Below, one piece after another: positions 1 to 8,506 of a stretch of DNA of 30,277 nt. The notes under the pieces were generated by a model, which was not told the origin of the DNA, made no database searches, and saw only the letters and a list, made by a program, of their open reading frames with translations. The position numbers and the translations under genes are program-made. Positions within the stretch are counted from its first letter, which is position 1. Every line of letters starts with the position of its first letter. This DNA comes from an uncultured Bacilli bacterium. Its GTDB lineage: Bacteria > Bacillota_I > Bacilli_A > RF39 > UBA660. The stretch is from positions 1 to 30,277 of the forward strand of contig CAKOOW010000011.1 in assembly GCA_934098445.1 (NCBI GenBank). The letters are read 5' to 3'.

Positions 1-2
1 GT

Positions 3-1661
3 GTTTGTCTTATGTTTACTTTCGTTTTCTTTAATAAATATGCTTTTTCTTTGGAAAAATTAACGAATGAGAATGTGACGAAGGTAGCTTTAGAAAGAGC
101 TTATTGTAGGTTAGACTATGGAACTTTCTTGGACTGTGAGTCCTTATATTATGAAGATAACGATGAAAATCTTAAATTAGGTAGTCCAGCCTATAAGATT
201 TATGAGCTTTCTGTATCTTTAGGAGCCCAAAAACCAAGTGAAGTGGAAGTTCCAGAAAAAGAAGCTTATTCGATAGTAGAAATGAAAGATGATAAGTTAT
301 TAAATTTATTCGTGGGACGTCTTCCTTTAACTGATAATGAGATTGTGATAGATAAAAATATTGCTTATACCATTCTTAATCAAGGAATTTATAATACAGA
401 TAACAAGCTCATTAAACCAGAAAACTTTCAAGATATTTTAGGACTTAATATTAATTTAGGGGAATATCCTGTTACCATAGTTGGTATTAATGAATTTAAT
501 AGCGATGATAAGTTTATGGAATATCGCCAAGGAAAGAAGGTTACTAAGTACTTAGATACTTATTTTAGTGCTTTTACAGAAGATAGTAATATCTATGTGA
601 AAGGTTTTCTTGATAATAAAGAATTAAATTATACGGAAGATGAATTACTCCCAAAAATTATTTTTATGTTAAGAGATAGAAAAGATTCTTTTGGTATCGG
701 TGGTCCTGTCTATAATGATAGATTAACTTATTATGATAATCAGGAGTATTATGATACAAATTTTAACTTGATTACAAAGCCTTTAGCAGCTGATGAGATG
801 GTTATTAATGTCAGTGATTTTTTGAATTTTAATACTTCTATAAAAGGGTCAATGACTAAACAGTTTAATGAATATCAACAAAATAATATGAATTTATCTT
901 ATAAAGAAGCAGTATATAATTTTGTTAAAATTAAGTTTTTAGAATATAAAGATGATTTATATATCAGGACCTATAATAGTATTTCTGCTCATAAACAAAT
1001 AGATAACTATCAGAATATGAAGATTGTAGGAATATCTTTTGATGATAATTCTTATGTCAGTAAAGATTTATACCAAGATTATGACCATGATAAGAAGGTT
1101 ATTGAAAAGGTCTATATGAATTATGAGACAAAAGAAGAGTTGAAGAATATTTTAACTAAGTATAGTTATGTTTCTAATCTTAAAGATACAGGAATTTCTT
1201 ATGGTCTTGCTAGTGATTTAGGGACTGCTATTAGTACGGTTATAATGTTTTATGAACATTTACATTCTTATTTAGTAATTATTGCCTTAGTCTTTGTTTT
1301 ATTTGCTAGTCTTTTAATCTTTAACTTCATTAGCGTTACTATTAGTTATGCTAAGAAAAATATTGGTATCTTAAAGAGTCTCGGAGCCAAGAATAAAGAT
1401 ATCTATAAGATCTTTACTTATGAATCATTAATTATAGCGGGTGTATCTTTTCTATTAGCTATCCCTCTATGGAATATAACTTGTAATCTAGCTAATAAAC
1501 TAATCTTTGAAGACATCTTATATGTAGGAGGAATTGAAATAAACTTCCTAGCACCTTTGGCAACACTTTTCTTAAGTGTAGTCTTATCGAGTGTTATTAG
1601 TATCATATGTTCTAATAAGATAAATGATATGCAACCTGTAGATGCTATATTGAATAAATAG
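3..1661 (+). CDS. FtsX-family ABC transporter permease, 3' part (5' end outside window)
   Basis: The reading frame is open to the left edge and the first ATG (12) has no ribosome site, so this is the 3' part of a longer gene. About 549 residues are visible. A long soluble, presumably extracytoplasmic, region occupies roughly residues 1-415 counted from that ATG. Three C-terminal membrane segments follow at about 417-445, 470-497 and 511-536. The stretch after the first segment (YAKKNIGILKSLGAKNKDIY) is the typical coupling region of FtsX/MacB-type permeases, where an amphipathic loop meets the ATPase. Such proteins form the membrane half of ABC systems that act mechanically on lipoproteins, peptides or cell-wall hydrolases. 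The partner ATPase would be expected upstream and is not in view, so the substrate cannot be given. A terminator follows directly. Family assignment is secure; function is open. Confidence 0.8.
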   Translation, partial: VCLMFTFVFFNKYAFSLEKLTNENVTKVALERAYCRLDYGTFLDCESLYYEDNDENLKLGSPAYKIYELSVSLGAQKPSEVEVPEKEAYSIVEMKDDKLLNLFVGRLPLTDNEIVIDKNIAYTILNQGIYNTDNKLIKPENFQDILGLNINLGEYPVTIVGINEFNSDDKFMEYRQGKKVTKYLDTYFSAFTEDSNIYVKGFLDNKELNYTEDELLPKIIFMLRDRKDSFGIGGPVYNDRLTYYDNQEYYDTNFNLITKPLAADEMVINVSDFLNFNTSIKGSMTKQFNEYQQNNMNLSYKEAVYNFVKIKFLEYKDDLYIRTYNSISAHKQIDNYQNMKIVGISFDDNSYVSKDLYQDYDHDKKVIEKVYMNYETKEELKNILTKYSYVSNLKDTGISYGLASDLGTAISTVIMFYEHLHSYLVIIALVFVLFASLLIFNFISVTISYAKKNIGILKSLGAKNKDIYKIFTYESLIIAGVSFLLAIPLWNITCNLANKLIFEDILYVGGIEINFLAPLATLFLSVVLSSVISIICSNKINDMQPVDAILNK

Positions 1662-1665
1662 GATT

Positions 1666-1690
1666 AAGCCTTATATAAGGGCTTTTTCTT
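1666..1690 (+). terminator. Rho-independent terminator after the FtsX-type permease gene
   Basis: AAGCC at 1666-1670 pairs with GGCTT around 1679-1683, and the self-complementary TTATATAA lies between them with one bulged G. A run of T follows. It closes the transcription unit entering from the left edge. Confidence 0.7.
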
Positions 1691-1748
1691 TTTTTAAAAT
1701 TGCTTTTAGACAACTTTGAAAAATCTTTAAAAAATATCAATTTAGGGC

Positions 1749-1777
1749 TGGACAAATGGTTAAAATGGAGTTATTAT
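1749..1777 (+). promoter_or_regulatory. Candidate promoter for the recX operon
   Basis: TGGACA (1749-1754), a 17-base spacer, and TATTAT (1772-1777) each differ from the sigma-A consensus by one base. The predicted start near 1784 would give a leader of about 90 nt before recX. I see no riboswitch or strong attenuator in that leader. Confidence 0.6.
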
Positions 1778-1874
1778 GTGTCTACACATGAAAAGCATAC
1801 TATGATAATACTTATGATATTAAAAAGCTTTAAATTTCCAAAAGAGTGTGATACTTTAGAATAAGAGGTGACTT

Positions 1875-2648
1875 ATGAAAATAATAAAATATACGAAGAA
1901 GAGTGCTAATAAATATAATATTCTCTTAGAAAATCAAGAAAGTATATCCCTATATAGTGATTTAATTTTAAAATATAATTTATTAATTCTAAAAGAAATA
2001 GATAAGAATACTTTAGAAGCGATAGAAAAAGATAATCTAAAGTTAGAACTTTATTATAAGACTTTAAAGTATTTAAAGAGTATAAAATGTACTAAAGATG
2101 TTAAAGAGTATCTAAAAGACTATGATTCTTCCTTAAGTAATTATGTAATTGAAAGACTTAAAAAAGAAAGATATTTAGATGATAATAACTATATTAAAGC
2201 TTATATAAATACTAAAGTTCTTTTAAGTAATGATGGGTACTATAAGATTTATAATTATCTTCAGAATAAAGACTTAGATAAGATAAGTATTAAAGAAGAA
2301 CTAGACTTAATTACTGCTGATACCTGGTTAGAAAAGATAAAAAGAATAGTAAATACGAAGTTAAAGACTAATTCTAAAGATAGTAAGAATATGGTAATTA
2401 TGAAATTAAAAAATTATTTAAAAAATCTTGGGTACCCGGATTATCTTATTAATCAGGTGTTAATAACGATTAAGATAGATAACTCTAAAGAAGAAGCTAA
2501 TCTAAAGAAGGAATACACTAAGTTATATAATAAGTATAAGAATAAGTATGATTCTAGAAAGTTAAACTATATTTTAGTTGGTAAACTTTTAAAGAAAGGA
2601 TATGATTTAGAGAAAGTAAAAGCTCTAGTCGGAGCGAGTGATTTGTGA
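1875..2648 (+). CDS. recX: RecX family regulator of RecA
   Basis: This 257-residue protein matches the RecX family: small, Lys- and Leu-rich, built of tandem three-helix repeats. The clearest segment is around residues 92-125 (ERLKKERYLDDNNYIKAYI followed by GYYKIYNYL), which corresponds to the family pattern of a YLdD helix followed by a Gly-x-x-x-Ile segment. RecX binds RecA filaments and limits recombinase activity in the cytoplasm. The ATG at 1875 has a good ribosome site (AGAGGTGA) a few bases upstream. The gene is separated by 29 bases from the giant ORF at 2678, so the two may be co-transcribed from the promoter at 1749. Nothing in the sequence suggests LexA control. The assignment rests on pattern recognition; Bacillota RecX proteins are usually of similar length. 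Confidence 0.8.
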   Translation: MKIIKYTKKSANKYNILLENQESISLYSDLILKYNLLILKEIDKNTLEAIEKDNLKLELYYKTLKYLKSIKCTKDVKEYLKDYDSSLSNYVIERLKKERYLDDNNYIKAYINTKVLLSNDGYYKIYNYLQNKDLDKISIKEELDLITADTWLEKIKRIVNTKLKTNSKDSKNMVIMKLKNYLKNLGYPDYLINQVLITIKIDNSKEEANLKKEYTKLYNKYKNKYDSRKLNYILVGKLLKKGYDLEKVKALVGASDL

Positions 2649-2677
2649 TAAAATAAACTTATAATAAAGGAGTATGT

Positions 2678-5600
2678 ATGTTAACTATTGAAGAATTTAA
2701 AGTCTATAAACAACAATTAGCGGCGATTATAGCCAACTTTTCCCAAAAAATTGCTAATTTATCATCTGAAGAAAAATTAGCTTTCCAAAAAGTAAGTATT
2801 GCAAAGTATGTAAAAGTAGAAGAAGAGCTATTTTCTTATGATTTAAGCTCTATTCCCTTTAATCTATATGAGGGAATAAGTTTATTAGCGCCAGATGGTA
2901 AAGTTTTAGACTTATCTAAAAGTAATGCTAATATCGATTTTAAGATGGTTGAAGTCTATGGAAATGTTAATTTTAAAGGTTGTAATCTTAAAAATATTAC
3001 GAGTTCAAATGGAAAGGTAAGTCCTGATTATTTAGATGAAGAAGTCGTACGCACCCATAAAGATTATTTCTTGAGTAAAAAAATTCCTAAAGATTTTCAA
3101 GATAAATGGTACCAAGATGATATTACTCTAGCTGATTTAGTTAATTTAGACCCGGATTCTTTAGAAGAATTAGAGACAAATAAAGATCTTTATAGTCATA
3201 TTATAGATGAGGGGACTCCTATTAAAGTTTTAGGACTTAAGAATGTTGTTAATCTTTATAAGAATTTTCCAAGTGATTATGAAGATATTAAGAAACTTTT
3301 AAATTTAATCAAGATGACGGATGCTATTAAAAAAATTAATACTATCGATAGTAAGCCTCAAGAATTAATTAGTAATATTTATCAAGTAGTCCGTAAAGAA
3401 TTGTTATATCCTACTAATATGTATAATCCTCTTCCTTTAAGTATAACTACTAAGACTAATGGACATTTACAGACTAGATTTCCTGAAAAGTTTATTCTTG
3501 CTAATGAAGATCTCTTTAAGATGAAGATAGAGATGGAAGAAAGTTTAAGAACTAGATATTATGAAAGAAAATTAACTACTTTAGATATAATTGATAATTA
3601 TGCTCTTTTTAAAGATTTACCCCTTAGTAGTTTTGCTAAACCAGAAAGTTTAGTTGTTAAATTAAATAATATCTTTGGCGAATATGCTTTTCAAGAGATT
3701 TACCAAGTTTATCCCCATGTCATTAGACATCTAAGTGGAGAAGACTTTAATGTTAATCTTCATTTAATAGCCTCGAAAGAACCAGTTGCCGGTTTTAAAG
3801 AAGCTATGAGTATTTACTTAAGAAATAAGAGTTTTTCTCCAGAAACCGCGATACCAGAGTGGTTAACTGAAATGTTTACCAAAGTAGTTGATTCTCTTCA
3901 TTCGTTTACCGATTTAAAAAATTTAGATGCCAAAACTTGTCTTTTAGACTATTATCAAAATCACTTAATTAATCAAGTCGGATTAAATAATCTCTTTGAG
4001 TTAGAAAAAGAAACGGGTATTTTTACTCATCAAGAAGATAATCATCGCTCTTTTGAATTTTTTGAAGCTTTTTCCTCTTATCTCAAGAATAATTGGGAAG
4101 AAAAAACCATCCCCAAGATGACTTATCCCGAGTTTAGAGAATTCATGGCTAAATGTCTTAATGAAATGCGTAAACATAATTATTTTACTGATTATGCCGA
4201 TTATAGCTTTATTAATGGTCCTTTTCGAAAAGACTTTAAAGATATATTTATGAAGGAAACTTGTCCTCAAGAATTAATAAAAGCCTTTTATCATAATAAG
4301 ATTAATTTTTCTTATGTCCGAACTCATCCTGAGTATATAAGTTATCTTTTAGATATGGATTTAGGAAATTTATTTCCTGATGACTTTATATTACAAAATC
4401 TTAATATGTCCTTTTGTACTTATTATACTAATTCTTTTGGTCGTAAAGCTCTTTTAGATTTAATGAGATCCTATGGCGAATATCTTCCTGAAAATATTAA
4501 CTATCAACCCTTTACGATGAGTACTTCTAAAAACGATGTAGATAGAATCATTAGAAATTATATTTATTATGAAATTTTAACTGGAAAGAATTATCATTCT
4601 TATGCATATTTAAGTCAAGATAAAACTTTCTTCTTAGAACATCCTGATATCTTTTTAAGTCCAGAAGAATTACCTTTCTTATACGATAATACTAAAGAAA
4701 GAATAATTAAAGCCTTCTATGCCGGTAAACTAGAGTATAATGATATCTTCTTAAATCCTGAGCTTTCTAAAGTCTTAGAACATAAGAATCTTTATGTTGC
4801 TTTTCGAAAGAAGAATTATAATTTCAGTGGTAAACCTGAAGAACAAATTTATTTAGATAAGTTAGGTACTAAAGATTTCTTAAGACTTTGTACTACTTAT
4901 GGTAAATTTTTATCCCAAACGATCGGCTTACTTCCTAAAGACGCTCTAACTTCTTATGATACTTTAACTAAATCCTTAGAACCTATCATTCTTGATGAAG
5001 TTAAAAATCAAGGTTATAAATTTGAACCTGAAGAAGCTCCTATCTTCTTAAAAGAACAACATCCAGAATTATTCCTAAGTAATGAAGCTCCGGAACATTT
5101 AAAAATCTACTTTTATGGAGGGTTAGACTTTGAGATATTATCAGTTTATGCCAAAGATTGGTTGCCTTTCTTAGAAGGAAAAGACATATTAAGTTCTTTA
5201 ATTCGTTCCCAAGAGTATCCCAAAGAAAGCTTGATTGAATATTTTCATAATTTTGGTAACGAAAAAGCCTTGTTATTAGGACTTAAAAAGCCAAAAACCG
5301 TTTCCAAAATGCTTAAAGATCGTCAAGTCTTAGTTATGAAAAATTGGTATGCTAAAACCGGTCAAACCTTTATTCCTGATTATGTAGTTATGCAAAATTT
5401 TCCCGAAAGAGAAATTGATAAATTTTTAACCGCCGGAGTTAAGTGGAGCAAGCTTATGAAAATTAGGGAATTTGCCCAAGCAGCCGAAGGTCGGGAAGCT
5501 ATGCTAAAAATAGCTTATTCTTTTGGAGCGTTTGATAATGATACCCGCGGATTTAAAGAATGTATTGATTTGTTAACTAAGTTACCTACGAAGATAAATA

Positions 5601-7303
5601 AAGATATTGGTTATGCCTTAGAACGGTTAGATATGGCAATAGCGGGTAAAATTGATAGTAATACATTTTTTCAAAGAGGAGATATTCCAAGTCTTTATCA
5701 AGCCATTAATGCGGAAGATACGCCTTTAGATAAAGACCATATTTTTCAAAGTCTTTATAGGAAGAGTGAAGATAATACCTATGTTTTAACTATCGATCAA
5801 CAAAAATATCCAAAGAGTACAGCCCTTCTAAAAGAAACCATAGGTGAATTTCCTGAACTAAATATTATGAGTAGTAAACTAGCCCATCAATTATTTGGAG
5901 GCTTTAAACTTGAATATGACCCCGATTTTCGCGAGTTTTTCCTCACTAATTTGGAAGCTATTTTTCAAGATGATGAAAATAAAAAATACTTAGCATCAGT
6001 GCAAAAACAATTTAAAGAAATTAAAATCATTAATAGCAATCGTCATTTAACTTGGGACTTAGCTCTTAATTTTGCTAAAGCATATAGTTATGAAAATGTT
6101 GAATTTGGTAATGAAGAAATGGCTTCCGTTGCTTCTTTAGCTGGTTATAGTGAACAAGATTTTACTATTCTCCAACAAATATATAATTATGGCAAACAAA
6201 GAACCAAAAGTAGTATCCCTAGAGTAGAAGGGGACAACTCCAAATATCATTATGAAATTTTAAGATTAGATGATCCTTTAGCGCTTGCTATTGGTACTTT
6301 GACTGATTGCTGTCAAGAGATTGGTAATGCAGCTGAAGTATGTATGGAACACTCCATGACTAGTCCTGATGGGCGCATCTTTGTTATTAAAGACCACTTA
6401 GGAAATATTGTGGCTCAGTCTTGGGTATGGCGTCGTGGTAATACATTATGTTTTGATAATATTGAAATTCCGGATAAAGCTTTCCAAAGAGCCGGAATAT
6501 CTAGGGAAGAATTTACTGATGAAGTTTATCAAATCTATAAGCTGGCTTCTAAGGATTTAATTAAGAAAGATGAAGAAGTTTATCAAAGGATGTTAATAAA
6601 TAACGAGATAACTTTAGAAGAGTATAACTCTTTAAAATTATCTAAAGTAACTGTAGGATTAGGATATAATGATATAGCATCTTCTCTTAAGAATAATGCT
6701 ATCTTAGATACAGGAAGAGTAGCAAAACCCTTAGATTATATTCCTCCCGTTAAATTACAAAGAGGTCTTTATACTAATGACTCTATTACCCAGTATATTC
6801 TAGAAGGAAAAACATCTAAAGATGAGATATCTAAAGAAGCTTTACCAGTTCATAATGATGAGTATCAAATCTATGATAGTACTACTCTTAAGAAAGATAT
6901 TCTTTATCATTTAGAACGTTTAGAATTATTAACTAAACAAGATAAAAATCATCTTTTAACGCAGTTAACCTCATATGAAGAATCTAATATAACGACCAGT
7001 TTAGCTAGACATTATAATTTAAATCCTAATACGATAAGAGTTATTCTTAATGCTAATATAGCTATTATCTATGACTATGATGATACAACTATAAGACTAG
7101 GAGATATTCTTTATAATAAAAATATTGGTCTAAATAAAGAAATCGATATAACTGATGTTATTTGTTTACAAGTTTATTTAGCTCTAAAACAAATAGCAAA
7201 GACAAGAACAATCGATTCTTCCAGACTAAGTAAAGAACAATTTAGTATCTATAATACTAGTATGAATATAAAAGAGATAGGAGGTAATAAATATGGAAGA
7301 TAA
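2678..7303 (+). CDS. Giant 1541-residue cytosolic protein with internal repeats and a C-terminal Cys-Cys domain; function unknown
   Basis: I do not recognise a characterised homologue. The ATG at 2678 has a strong AAAGGAG site. No signal peptide or membrane segment is visible, so the protein is probably cytosolic. Residues about 75-108 have weak pentapeptide-like character (LDLSKSNANIDF and NVNFKGCNL). The middle carries diverged repeats marked by an aromatic pair and Lys/Gly-Leu/Ile: LRTRYYERKL (near 288), LIKAFYHNKI (near 533), IIKAFYAGKL (near 675) and LKIYFYGGLD (near 806). The last three are spaced about 135-140 residues and share a following G-x-x-(A/F)LL-L...YG pattern. Near residue 1209 is TDCCQEIG, followed by CMEHSMTSPDGRIFVI, AQSWVWRRG and FDNIEIPD. 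This compact domain resembles, in layout only, domains of phage- or plasmid-associated proteins such as PcfJ. The gene overlaps the next one by 11 bases, so the two are translationally coupled. Confidence 0.75.
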   Translation: MLTIEEFKVYKQQLAAIIANFSQKIANLSSEEKLAFQKVSIAKYVKVEEELFSYDLSSIPFNLYEGISLLAPDGKVLDLSKSNANIDFKMVEVYGNVNFKGCNLKNITSSNGKVSPDYLDEEVVRTHKDYFLSKKIPKDFQDKWYQDDITLADLVNLDPDSLEELETNKDLYSHIIDEGTPIKVLGLKNVVNLYKNFPSDYEDIKKLLNLIKMTDAIKKINTIDSKPQELISNIYQVVRKELLYPTNMYNPLPLSITTKTNGHLQTRFPEKFILANEDLFKMKIEMEESLRTRYYERKLTTLDIIDNYALFKDLPLSSFAKPESLVVKLNNIFGEYAFQEIYQVYPHVIRHLSGEDFNVNLHLIASKEPVAGFKEAMSIYLRNKSFSPETAIPEWLTEMFTKVVDSLHSFTDLKNLDAKTCLLDYYQNHLINQVGLNNLFELEKETGIFTHQEDNHRSFEFFEAFSSYLKNNWEEKTIPKMTYPEFREFMAKCLNEMRKHNYFTDYADYSFINGPFRKDFKDIFMKETCPQELIKAFYHNKINFSYVRTHPEYISYLLDMDLGNLFPDDFILQNLNMSFCTYYTNSFGRKALLDLMRSYGEYLPENINYQPFTMSTSKNDVDRIIRNYIYYEILTGKNYHSYAYLSQDKTFFLEHPDIFLSPEELPFLYDNTKERIIKAFYAGKLEYNDIFLNPELSKVLEHKNLYVAFRKKNYNFSGKPEEQIYLDKLGTKDFLRLCTTYGKFLSQTIGLLPKDALTSYDTLTKSLEPIILDEVKNQGYKFEPEEAPIFLKEQHPELFLSNEAPEHLKIYFYGGLDFEILSVYAKDWLPFLEGKDILSSLIRSQEYPKESLIEYFHNFGNEKALLLGLKKPKTVSKMLKDRQVLVMKNWYAKTGQTFIPDYVVMQNFPEREIDKFLTAGVKWSKLMKIREFAQAAEGREAMLKIAYSFGAFDNDTRGFKECIDLLTKLPTKINKDIGYALERLDMAIAGKIDSNTFFQRGDIPSLYQAINAEDTPLDKDHIFQSLYRKSEDNTYVLTIDQQKYPKSTALLKETIGEFPELNIMSSKLAHQLFGGFKLEYDPDFREFFLTNLEAIFQDDENKKYLASVQKQFKEIKIINSNRHLTWDLALNFAKAYSYENVEFGNEEMASVASLAGYSEQDFTILQQIYNYGKQRTKSSIPRVEGDNSKYHYEILRLDDPLALAIGTLTDCCQEIGNAAEVCMEHSMTSPDGRIFVIKDHLGNIVAQSWVWRRGNTLCFDNIEIPDKAFQRAGISREEFTDEVYQIYKLASKDLIKKDEEVYQRMLINNEITLEEYNSLKLSKVTVGLGYNDIASSLKNNAILDTGRVAKPLDYIPPVKLQRGLYTNDSITQYILEGKTSKDEISKEALPVHNDEYQIYDSTTLKKDILYHLERLELLTKQDKNHLLTQLTSYEESNITTSLARHYNLNPNTIRVILNANIAIIYDYDDTTIRLGDILYNKNIGLNKEIDITDVICLQVYLALKQIAKTRTIDSSRLSKEQFSIYNTSMNIKEIGGNKYGR

Positions 7304-8252
7304 GAATATAAGTGATATAATAAATCGAGTTATTCTAATTGATAATAATCTTAACGCTAAAATAATTTTAAAAGTCTTAAAAGATATTGAAAATAGTATT
7401 TTAATTAATTATGAAAAATTTAGGGAAGCAAATAAAATTGATCTAAAGAATCATAATGGCTTTCCCCTTGATAAGAATATAATAACTAATATATTTAAAA
7501 ATATTCAAAAAGAGAATATTATCTATGGAAAAGTAATAACTTCTAGTAAAGATGAGACTAAAATCTATGGCAAAGAATATCTAAATCGGGGTAATATTTT
7601 AGTCTTTAATGAAGGTAACTTCTATTGTCTATTAGAAATATTCTTAAAGAATTTTCTAGTTGGTAATACCTCTATTATCATTAGTAATGGTTATATGTAT
7701 GGCTCTAATAATCTTTTAGTAACTATAATAAAAGAAGTATTAAAGTCTAATGACTTAAGTCCAGATTACTTAAACTTGTTTATGACTGATGAATACTCTA
7801 AGGTTTTAGAAGAATATGCTAATATTGATTTGAATATTGTAATTGGTCCACGTGATTATCAAAGATATATCCTAGAAAAATCTAAAGTACCAGTACTTCC
7901 AAGTGGTTATTTAAACTATGATATCTATATAGATGAAATAATAGATGCTGAATTTATAAAAAAAATTCTTAGTCTCGGTTTAAATTTAACTATTTACCTT
8001 AAGGAAGATCTAAATATGGATATCGATGCTATTAAAGTAAGGGGATTAGAAGAAGCTATTAAAATGATTAATTATAACGGTTCCTTATATGCTAGTAGTA
8101 TCTTTACTAGTGATTCTAAAAAAGCTTCCCAGTTCATTAGAAATGTTAAATCTAAAATGATTACTGTTAATACCAGCCCTAATATTGAAGAACTAATGGA
8201 TATTAAAGTTAGTGATTTAAGTCTTGAAAAAACAATTTGTTACCCCAGATAA
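7293..8252 (+). CDS. ProA-like (aldehyde dehydrogenase fold) protein lacking the catalytic cysteine
   Basis: The 319-residue product resembles gamma-glutamyl phosphate reductase (ProA) in several places. The N-terminal half has the I-x-x-NY-x-x-x-x-x-ANKIDL pattern of the first helices. The segment RGNILVFNEGNFYCLLEIFL corresponds to the ProA RG-x-I-x-V-x-E region. VPVLPSGYLNYDIYID corresponds to the segment leading to the cofactor/substrate cleft. GLEEAIKMINYNGSLYASSI and SKMITVNTSP match the ProA C-terminal region. ProA is normally about 415 residues. The block carrying the active-site Cys (typically a CNA-x-ETLL-type motif) appears to be missing, and the only cysteines lie near residue 113 and four residues from the C-terminus. 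It is therefore probably a non-catalytic derivative. An AGGAGG site lies inside the end of the giant gene and the ATG overlaps it, which implies coupled expression and a shared function. Confidence 0.65.
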   Translation: MEDKNISDIINRVILIDNNLNAKIILKVLKDIENSILINYEKFREANKIDLKNHNGFPLDKNIITNIFKNIQKENIIYGKVITSSKDETKIYGKEYLNRGNILVFNEGNFYCLLEIFLKNFLVGNTSIIISNGYMYGSNNLLVTIIKEVLKSNDLSPDYLNLFMTDEYSKVLEEYANIDLNIVIGPRDYQRYILEKSKVPVLPSGYLNYDIYIDEIIDAEFIKKILSLGLNLTIYLKEDLNMDIDAIKVRGLEEAIKMINYNGSLYASSIFTSDSKKASQFIRNVKSKMITVNTSPNIEELMDIKVSDLSLEKTICYPR

Positions 8253-8259
8253 AAAGATG

Positions 8260-8289
8260 TTGTATTTTCTAAATAATTTATGTTATACT
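8260..8289 (+). promoter_or_regulatory. Promoter of the putative small RNA
   Basis: TTGTAT (8260-8265), an 18-base spacer and TATACT (8284-8289). The predicted start near 8296 coincides with the first base of a 9-bp hairpin, and no open reading frame with a ribosome site follows. This supports a non-coding transcript. Confidence 0.6.
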
Positions 8290-8295
8290 TTTATT

Positions 8296-8455
8296 AGAGA
8301 ACAACCTTGTTCTCTAAGTGTTAATTTGTCGCGTGCATTTTGATAGGATAAGAATATTATTGTAAATCCATTGTATGTGGTAAATGATGATTTTTACTGT
8401 ACAAAATGCAAAATGAAGGGTTCATCTTGTTATTATGATGAACTTTTCTCCTTTT
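8296..8455 (+). ncRNA. Putative structured small RNA of about 155 nt, family unknown
   Basis: No known family is recognised: the conserved pieces of SRP RNA, tmRNA and RNase P RNA are absent. Structure visible in the sequence: a 5' hairpin with perfect 9-bp arms (8296-8304 with 8307-8315); a closing helix of TGCATTTTG (8334-8342) with CAAAATGCA (8402-8410); inside it GTAAA (8362-8366) with TTTAC (8393-8397) and CCA (8368-8370) with TGG (8378-8380); then an intrinsic terminator. A promoter lies immediately upstream. The only open frames inside are a few codons long. The tail includes UCUCCUUUU, which is complementary to Shine-Dalgarno sequences, including that of prsA next door. A role as a trans-acting regulator is only inference. 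The next gene lies on the opposite strand, so this is not its leader. Confidence 0.55.
8416..8455 (+). terminator. Terminator of the putative small RNA
   Basis: GTTCATC (8420-8426) pairs with GATGAAC (8437-8443). The stem can be extended outward by G-U and A-U pairs to 8416/8447. A T/C-rich tail follows. Confidence 0.75.
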
Positions 8456-8462
8456 AAACTTG

Positions 8463-8506
8463 AAAAAAATCTATCTATAGGATTATCCCATAGATAGATT
8501 TTTTAT
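8463..8506 (-). terminator. Terminator of prsA
   Basis: AATCTATCTAT (8469-8479) faces ATAGATAGATT (8490-8500), giving 11 pairs after one mismatch near the loop. Poly-T on the minus strand is at 8463-8469. It begins at the prsA stop codon and also has T-rich flanks on the plus strand, so it may work in both directions. Confidence 0.85.

Noticed and set aside
2660..2665. TATAAT as a promoter for the giant gene
   Set aside because: It ends one base before the AAAGGAG ribosome site, so a transcript would start inside that site or beyond it. The promoter at 1749 upstream of recX is more plausible.
8296..8455. 6S RNA, SRP RNA or a riboswitch for prsA
   Set aside because: There is no long 5'-3' end helix with a central bubble, no SRP GNRA/asymmetric-loop motif, and prsA is on the other strand.
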